A stretch of DNA of 64,000 nucleotides from Dactylosporangium roseum (lineage in GTDB: Bacteria; Actinomycetota; Actinomycetes; Mycobacteriales; Micromonosporaceae), in assembly GCF_025264685.1 (NCBI RefSeq), contig NZ_CP073721.1, positions 1,107,001 through 1,171,000 of the forward strand, read 5' to 3'. The position numbers and the translations under genes are program-made. Below are positions 59,826-64,000 of the stretch, piece after piece (the first letter of the stretch is position 1; each line of letters begins with the position of its first letter). The notes under the pieces were generated by a model. That model saw only the letters and a list, made by a program, of their open reading frames with translations. It did not search any database and had not been told where the DNA came from.

Positions 59826-60454
59826 CAGGCCGCCACCTCCGTCCCCGCGTAGGCGGCCAGCACCCGGTCGACGAGCTCGGCGCGCAACTCCATGAGCACC
59901 GGGAAGTCGGCGGCGTACGCCAGCAGCTCCTGCTCCTGCATCTCGTACCGGGCCCGCAGTTCGTCGACGGTGACACCCTGCGCCCGCAGGGTTGTGCAGT
60001 CGTTCAGGATGTGTGTCAGCTTCGGCATCAGCTTGTCCAGTGCCCGCACGAACCGGGCCTCCGGTAGCAGTTGGCGCTCGTACTCGCTGATCGTCTGGTC
60101 AATCCACGGCAGTTCCAGCCCGAACTCGCTCATGATCCGCGAGTAGGCGGCGTGCTCGCGGGCCTTCTTCTGCGCCTTCTGGTCGCTGCTCAACGCGCGA
60201 AGGGTGGGCATATCACCGGCGTACGCCTCGACGAGGTCGTGCACCAGCGCGAACTGGGCGACCAGCCCGACGCGCAGGCCGGGCACGTGCTCGGTGGCGA
60301 ACGCGCACGCGGCCAGCCCGAGCATGACGGTGTGGTCGGTGTCCGACTCGGGCGTGGTGCCGTCCGCGTGGAACGTGATCCGGTCGATGGTGCCGAACAG
60401 CAGCGACAGCCGGGCCAAGTCGACGAGCCTGTCGGCGAGGATCTGCGTGCTCAC
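59825..60454 (-). CDS. HD-domain (YfbR-like) phosphohydrolase
   Basis: 209 aa from GTG 60454. GTTPESDTDHTVMLGLAA and LVAQFALVHDLVEAYAGDMP give the H...HD...D metal set of YfbR/HD_3 5'-nucleotidases. C-terminal ELPWIDQTISEYERQLLPEA and DKLMPKLTHILND fit the family. It could dephosphorylate deoxynucleotides and alter host pools. Confidence 0.85.
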   Translation of the reverse strand: MSTQILADRLVDLARLSLLFGTIDRITFHADGTTPESDTDHTVMLGLAACAFATEHVPGLRVGLVAQFALVHDLVEAYAGDMPTLRALSSDQKAQKKAREHAAYSRIMSEFGLELPWIDQTISEYERQLLPEARFVRALDKLMPKLTHILNDCTTLRAQGVTVDELRARYEMQEQELLAYAADFPVLMELRAELVDRVLAAYAGTEVAA

Positions 60455-60708
60455 AGCGTCGGCCTGCTTCCGAGAGCGTCGTTGAGGGCATCCAGGGCAT
60501 TCCGCCACGGGCAGTTGTCGGAGGAGTGCCCGCCGAAGTCGACGCCGAGGAACTGCCCGACGGCCTCGGTCAGCTTGTTGGCGACTTCCTCGGCCTGGTC
60601 GCGCTCCTTCAGAGTTTGGTCCCACATCTGGTCGTCGGTCGGGCGGAGAGCCTTCAGGCGCGCCTCAACGCGCTCCTCGACGTCGGCGGAGGTCAGTGTG
60701 TAGCCCAT
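60451..60708 (-). CDS. hypothetical protein
   Basis: 85 aa: LTSADVEERVEARLKALRPT, DQTLKERDQAEEVANKLTEA, WRNALDALNDALG. Long helix with coiled-coil character. Unassigned. Confidence 0.6.
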   Translation of the reverse strand: MGYTLTSADVEERVEARLKALRPTDDQMWDQTLKERDQAEEVANKLTEAVGQFLGVDFGGHSSDNCPWRNALDALNDALGSRPTL

Positions 60709-60710
60709 GA

Positions 60711-61400
60711 TCAGTGCTCCTTCGGTTCGTTGATGTAGTAGGTGACGGGTCCATCCAGGTCGGGCAGCGCAGCCAGCAGCGACCGCCGACCGGCAGGCAC
60801 CGCACGGACCGCGTCCCAGTCGATGTCCGGGCAGGCCCGCAGGTCCCGCAGATCCTTCGCCCGGAACAGCGCCACCCGCGATCCCCACTGGCCGTTCACG
60901 TACAGCCGCGGGCGCAGCCAGCCTTTCGCGATCAAATGCCGCCAGTCGCGCTCCCGGCAGCCGAGCAGCGTCATCGCGTCGACGGTCGGCATGAGATAGC
61001 CGTCGATCTCGGCCTGGTTGAGGACGGCGACGTCAGCGAACGCCTCGATCGCCCGGCCGTCGTACAGCCGGTGCGTCTTGTACGTGCCGGCCGCCGGGAT
61101 CACACCGGTGCGGCACAACTCCCGGACCGCGTCGGCGGAGACGGGCAGACCCAGCCGCTCCGACAGAATCTCGGCCGCCCGGTGGACGCCCATGTCGGGG
61201 ATGCTGCCCGCCCGGGCGGCGAGGGCCTTGCGGCGCCGGTGGAGGCGTTTCGCCACCGCCTGCGACCAGCGCCCGCCCGGCACATCGGGGGCGGGGATGG
61301 CCTTGCCGAGCCGCTCCACCTGCCACTCGGCAAGGCCGAGCAGATCCCGCAACTGCACGGGGCCGTAGTCGGCACGCCACTGCACACGCACGCCGGTCAT
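60711..61400 (-). CDS. DNA-binding-like element protein
   Basis: 229 aa from ATG 61400 (ATGA overlap). Two or three HTH/MerR-like units are suggested: LRDLLGLAEWQVERLGKAIP, GVHRAAEILSERLGLPVSAD (AVRELCRTGVIPAAG) and PTVDAMTLLGCRERDWRHLI (KGWLRPRLYV). Could be an excisionase-like or regulatory protein. Unassigned. Confidence 0.65.
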   Translation of the reverse strand: MTGVRVQWRADYGPVQLRDLLGLAEWQVERLGKAIPAPDVPGGRWSQAVAKRLHRRRKALAARAGSIPDMGVHRAAEILSERLGLPVSADAVRELCRTGVIPAAGTYKTHRLYDGRAIEAFADVAVLNQAEIDGYLMPTVDAMTLLGCRERDWRHLIAKGWLRPRLYVNGQWGSRVALFRAKDLRDLRACPDIDWDAVRAVPAGRRSLLAALPDLDGPVTYYINEPKEH

Positions 61401-61825
61401 GGCGCTACTCCTCTCGAGGGCCGGCAGGGCGTCTGGTCCATGCCGGTGTTGCGGCAGTTGCCACAGCCCGGCCCGGGCGTCTGGTAGTCCGGCGAACACG
61501 ACAGGCACACGTGCGTCCAGAACGGCTTCCCGCAGGTGCAGGGCCCGCCGCCGGTCGCCGCGGCGCGGATGTCCCACGGCGTGATCGACAGTTCGCGGAT
61601 CTTCGCATCCCCGGCAGGCCAGTCGACGGCGTCGCAGCCGTCCGGGTTCGCGTTCAGCCGGCCGATCATCGCCACCACCATCGCCTCCGCGCCGGCGGCC
61701 AGCTTCCGGCACGTCTCGGCGTCCAGGCGCCGGTTCGCGCGCGCCTCGTTCGCCTGGGACGCCAGCCACCGGGCGACCGCGTACGCGCCGGTCACATACC
61801 CCTGTTCGATGCCGTCGACAGTCAC
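61397..61825 (-). CDS. zinc-binding hypothetical protein
   Basis: 142 aa. N-terminal helices (AYAVARWLASQANEARANRR, CRKLAAGAEAMVVAMIGRL); C-terminal zinc cluster PCTCGKPFWTHVCLSCSPDY and GCGNCRNTGMDQTPC. GTG start in a GTGA overlap. Unassigned. Confidence 0.65.
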   Translation of the reverse strand: MTVDGIEQGYVTGAYAVARWLASQANEARANRRLDAETCRKLAAGAEAMVVAMIGRLNANPDGCDAVDWPAGDAKIRELSITPWDIRAAATGGGPCTCGKPFWTHVCLSCSPDYQTPGPGCGNCRNTGMDQTPCRPSRGVAP

Positions 61826-62208
61826 CGGTTGCCCACCACGCTCAGCACGAAGTAGTCGCCGCCCGCCTCGTACCGGTGCACGACCCGGTATACGCCCGGC
61901 CCGAGCTGCAGTTCCCGCGCCGGCTCAGGCCAGTCGGGATGCCCGACCAGCCAGCACTCGTCCAGCGGCGTCGACCAGCCCATGTCCAGGTTGCGGTGCC
62001 GGATGCCGTGCGCCTCCGGCTCGTCGTCGCCGTCCTCCTCAGACCACTCCAGCACGTCGCGGTCGCAGTCGGTGTCGAGGCACTCCTGCCAGGCCCGGCA
62101 CGTGTCGGTCACGCCGTCGCAGGTCAGCGTGTACGTCAGGGCGCCGTCGACCTCGGTGATGGTCAGGGTGTGCGGCGGGAAGCCAGTGATCGTGAAGTCG
62201 GCGGTCAC
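61822..62208 (-). CDS. hypothetical protein
   Basis: 128 aa, beta-rich (MTADFTITGFPPHTLTITEV, ALTYTLTCDGVTDTC) with an acidic centre (EWSEEDGDDEPEAHG) and C-terminal VYRVVHRYEAGGDYFVLSVV. The DxVTDxCRxW-style strand pattern is common in actinophage proteins. Unassigned. Confidence 0.6.
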   Translation of the reverse strand: MTADFTITGFPPHTLTITEVDGALTYTLTCDGVTDTCRAWQECLDTDCDRDVLEWSEEDGDDEPEAHGIRHRNLDMGWSTPLDECWLVGHPDWPEPARELQLGPGVYRVVHRYEAGGDYFVLSVVGNR

Positions 62209-62426
62209 CGGGCAGCCGCCTCGATGACGCGACCGAACTCCCAGCCGAACGCTGACGTCTCATGCCACGTCCCGGTCGTCCGGTTGATCAGCGTGTCGAA
62301 CCGGACCCGATGCCGGCACCAGTCCGGGTTCTCCTGCGACGGCTCGCAGCCGCCGAGGATGGTGGCGTCGTAGCCGTGCAGGATGCGGCGCTCACCCTCA
62401 TGCACCAGGCACGTCTCGGCGGTCAC
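62205..62426 (-). CDS. hypothetical protein
   Basis: 73 aa from GTG 62426 (GTGA overlap): TCLVHEGERRILHGYDATIL, CEPSQENPDWCRHRVRFDTL, ending EFGRVIEAAAR. Three Cys. Unassigned. Confidence 0.6.
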   Translation of the reverse strand: MTAETCLVHEGERRILHGYDATILGGCEPSQENPDWCRHRVRFDTLINRTTGTWHETSAFGWEFGRVIEAAAR

Positions 62427-63067
62427 CGGGCACCCGCCCCGGCCCGCAGCGTGCGCCACCGGTTCAGGTCGGCGTCACGGTCGGCGGCGTCGCTGCACAG
62501 CCCGCACAGCCGCTTCGCCCACGGCTGACCGTGCTCGCGGCCGATCCCGACCACCTCGCCACCGCAGCGCCGGCACTCGTACGGGGCCGTCGGGTCAAGC
62601 GTGCCGGCCAGCACCTCGGCGGCACACGGCAGGCATCGCGGCTGCTGGTCGCCGCCGAGCACCTCGGCCTCGTGGACGCCGCACTCGACACAGCAGCGGG
62701 ACCCGTCGGTGCCGTTCGACGTCCACCGTGCCCGGCACTGCGGGCAGTAGAACCGGTCACCGTCGTGGGAGGTGGCGACGTGGCAGAACTCGCAGTCCGG
62801 CGGCGGGAAGTCCAGATCCGCCACCTCGACCCTGTCCAGCTCGGCGAGCCGGTCCGTGAGCGGGTGAACGCGGACGTTCGCGAGGGGCGCGAACTCGCCC
62901 GACGACGGGCGCAGCGTCGGCACACCCTTCAGCAGGTAGGCGTCGGTCCAGGTGGTGCTGGTGGTCCATGCGGCGGCAGGCGTGCGGCGCCACTGGATGA
63001 GGGTGCCGGGCCTGTGGGCGGCGTTCCAGGCCGCAACCTCGGCGGCCTGGTCGGTGGTCGTGGTCAT
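62423..63067 (-). CDS. multi-zinc-ribbon phage-type protein
   Basis: 214 aa. N-terminal domain AAWNAAHRPGTLIQWRRTPA and TTSTTWTDAYLLKGVPTLRP, common in actinophage genomes. It is followed by four CxxC pairs (CEFC...CPQC, CCVEC...CLPC, CRRC...CGLC) that make about three zinc ribbons. May bind nucleic acid. Confidence 0.75.
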   Translation of the reverse strand: MTTTTDQAAEVAAWNAAHRPGTLIQWRRTPAAAWTTSTTWTDAYLLKGVPTLRPSSGEFAPLANVRVHPLTDRLAELDRVEVADLDFPPPDCEFCHVATSHDGDRFYCPQCRARWTSNGTDGSRCCVECGVHEAEVLGGDQQPRCLPCAAEVLAGTLDPTAPYECRRCGGEVVGIGREHGQPWAKRLCGLCSDAADRDADLNRWRTLRAGAGAR

Positions 63068-63264
63068 CGCCCCGACCCCCGCAGCGTCTCGTGTAGGTCG
63101 CGGAGGGTCGAGTCCAGGCTGTCGAGCTGGTCGGCGACCGCGAGGGTCGCGTGCGCCTGGGCTGCGGCGATCTGCAGGTCGTAGTCGAGGCGATCCGGCT
63201 TGGGCAGGCCGGCGAGGATCGCCTCCGCCTGGGCGTAGTGCGTGGGCTTGTCAGGTGTGGTCAT
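63064..63264 (-). CDS. small helical protein
   Basis: 66 aa from ATG 63264 after GGAAGGAA. HYAQAEAILAGLPKPDRLDY and AQAHATLAVADQLDSLDSTL (RDLHETLRG) give a coiled-coil pattern. ATGA overlap with the next gene. Unassigned. Confidence 0.6.
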   Translation of the reverse strand: MTTPDKPTHYAQAEAILAGLPKPDRLDYDLQIAAAQAHATLAVADQLDSLDSTLRDLHETLRGSGR

Positions 63265-63296
63265 CGTGGTTCCTTCCGTTGGGGGAATCGGGCCGG

Positions 63297-63554
63297 TCAC
63301 ACGTGCTCGCGGCTGGCCTGGTGCAACGCCGCCGCAGCGATGGCGCAGAACAACGTCGCGGCGCCGATCGTGGCCCGAACCAAGTTCTCCAGGCCCAGGT
63401 GCACGACGGCCGCCACGAACGACGAACCGATCCAGGCGGCAAGCAGCGAGGGCGGAATCCACGCCTTGCGAAGCTTCTTCAGGCAGAACGCCACACCGGC
63501 AGCAGCGGACCCGAACGAGGCGAGGGCCGCCACGAGCAGCCAGAACGTCGTCAT
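63297..63554 (-). CDS. small membrane protein
   Basis: 85 aa with about three hydrophobic helices (FWLLVAALASFGSAAAGVAF, LLAAWIGSSFVAAVVHLGLE, VRATIGAATLFCAIAAAAL). ATGA overlap with the DUF4097-like gene upstream, suggesting they act together. Unassigned. Confidence 0.7.
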   Translation of the reverse strand: MTTFWLLVAALASFGSAAAGVAFCLKKLRKAWIPPSLLAAWIGSSFVAAVVHLGLENLVRATIGAATLFCAIAAAALHQASREHV

Positions 63555-63997
63555 CGGTTCCGCACCCGCCCCGACACCGACGACGCGTCCAGGTCGATCC
63601 CGCCGGCCGCCCGGACCGACCCCGACACCGTCCGCGCGTCACACCGCGCCGACGACGGACCTGACACGTCGATCGACCCCGACGTGGAGTTCAGCCGCGC
63701 CCGGCCCGACACCCGCTCGACGCTGATCGAACCGGAGACGGTACGCACGTCGACGTCACGGACCGCACCGAGCTCCACCGAACCCGACGTGGAGTTGACG
63801 TCCGCCCGGTCCAGGTCGCCGACGACGCCGACATCACCGGAGATGGTGTTGACGCCGATGCTCGAACCGGACGGGACGCGGGCCACGACGTGTACCGGCG
63901 ACATCGACACGAATGTGCCGCCCGACACTGGCCGGCCGTTGACGAACACGCCGCCGCCGGCCTGGATGACACCGAAGTTGTCGCCGGCGATGAACAC
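63551..63997 (-). CDS. DUF4097-like beta-repeat protein of the mobile element (possibly continuing past the right edge)
   Basis: At least 148 aa from GTG 63997. Short repeats alternate: ISGDVGV, TSGSVEL, VSGSISV, TSGSIDV, VSGSVRA, VSGRVRNR, the same beta-solenoid style as the chromosomal protein at 6059-6877 but without padR. A start upstream of the window is possible. Confidence 0.75.
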   Translation of the reverse strand: MFIAGDNFGVIQAGGGVFVNGRPVSGGTFVSMSPVHVVARVPSGSSIGVNTISGDVGVVGDLDRADVNSTSGSVELGAVRDVDVRTVSGSISVERVSGRARLNSTSGSIDVSGPSSARCDARTVSGSVRAAGGIDLDASSVSGRVRNR

Positions 63998-64000
63998 CCC

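Noticed and set aside
43160..64000. Complete prophage
   Set aside because: No capsid, portal, terminase, tail, lysis or replication-initiator gene is recognisable in the visible part; only 'mobile element' is supported.

Overview
The window is GC-rich actinomycete chromosome. Family-level clues are a fused 2-oxoglutarate decarboxylase (Kgd), a DUF4097/PadR pair, a Scr1-type XRE/DUF5753 regulator, a Methyltransf_19 methyltransferase, a SigB-like group 2 sigma factor and a ydaO (c-di-AMP) riboswitch ahead of an NlpC/P60 hydrolase. Together they suggest a filamentous actinobacterium, possibly Micromonosporaceae (inference).

Positions 1-43,060 look like core chromosome. In order: kgd (cut by the left edge); an ABC exporter; a DUF4097/PadR pair behind a palindromic operator; a two-component system overlapping an HtrA-like protease without a PDZ domain (MprAB/PepD-like arrangement); glpK; a PAS-GGDEF-EAL protein with a methyltransferase; a secreted 5'-nucleotidase; an NAD-dependent epimerase; a sigma factor; a Tam-like methyltransferase; the riboswitch-controlled cell-wall hydrolase; a decayed ABC ATPase; a giant secreted sugar dehydrogenase-like protein; an M50-type membrane protease; a Ser/Thr kinase; a three-gene flavinylation/electron-transfer operon (ferric reductase-like, FMN-binding, ApbE); a broken PhoD phosphatase; an unusual long SSB; a VioC/OrfP-like hydroxylase; and tRNA-Arg(UCU). 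Two families of intergenic palindromic repeats occur here (A: four copies; B: three copies, one about 314 bp with terminal inverted repeats).

From the tRNA-Arg 3' end rightwards (43,060 to the right edge) lies a mobile element whose far end is not in the window. A tyrosine recombinase sits 102 bp from the tRNA. It is followed by about 50 mostly tiny, tightly overlapping genes. No capsid, tail, terminase, FtsK/Tra or replication-initiator gene is visible, so phage versus integrative-conjugative element cannot be decided.

The element has a repeated design. Three divergent intergenic regions (45.4, 50.0 and 55.4 kb) each separate a long chain of small genes from a single small helix-turn-helix (HTH) gene. 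All three hold a palindrome or imperfect inverted repeat around a shared TTTGCA core. The HTH genes appear to be leaderless, each with a -10 box exactly 7 nt before its ATG. The third HTH gene is followed by a predicted PD-(D/E)xK nuclease of unknown role. The rightmost chain includes an HD (p)ppGpp-hydrolase-like protein, a DEDD exonuclease, a YfbR-like HD protein, several zinc-ribbon proteins and a DUF4097-like protein. One chain gene is split by a 23-bp tandem duplication, and 9- and 18-codon ORFs bridge neighbouring genes by 4-nt overlaps.
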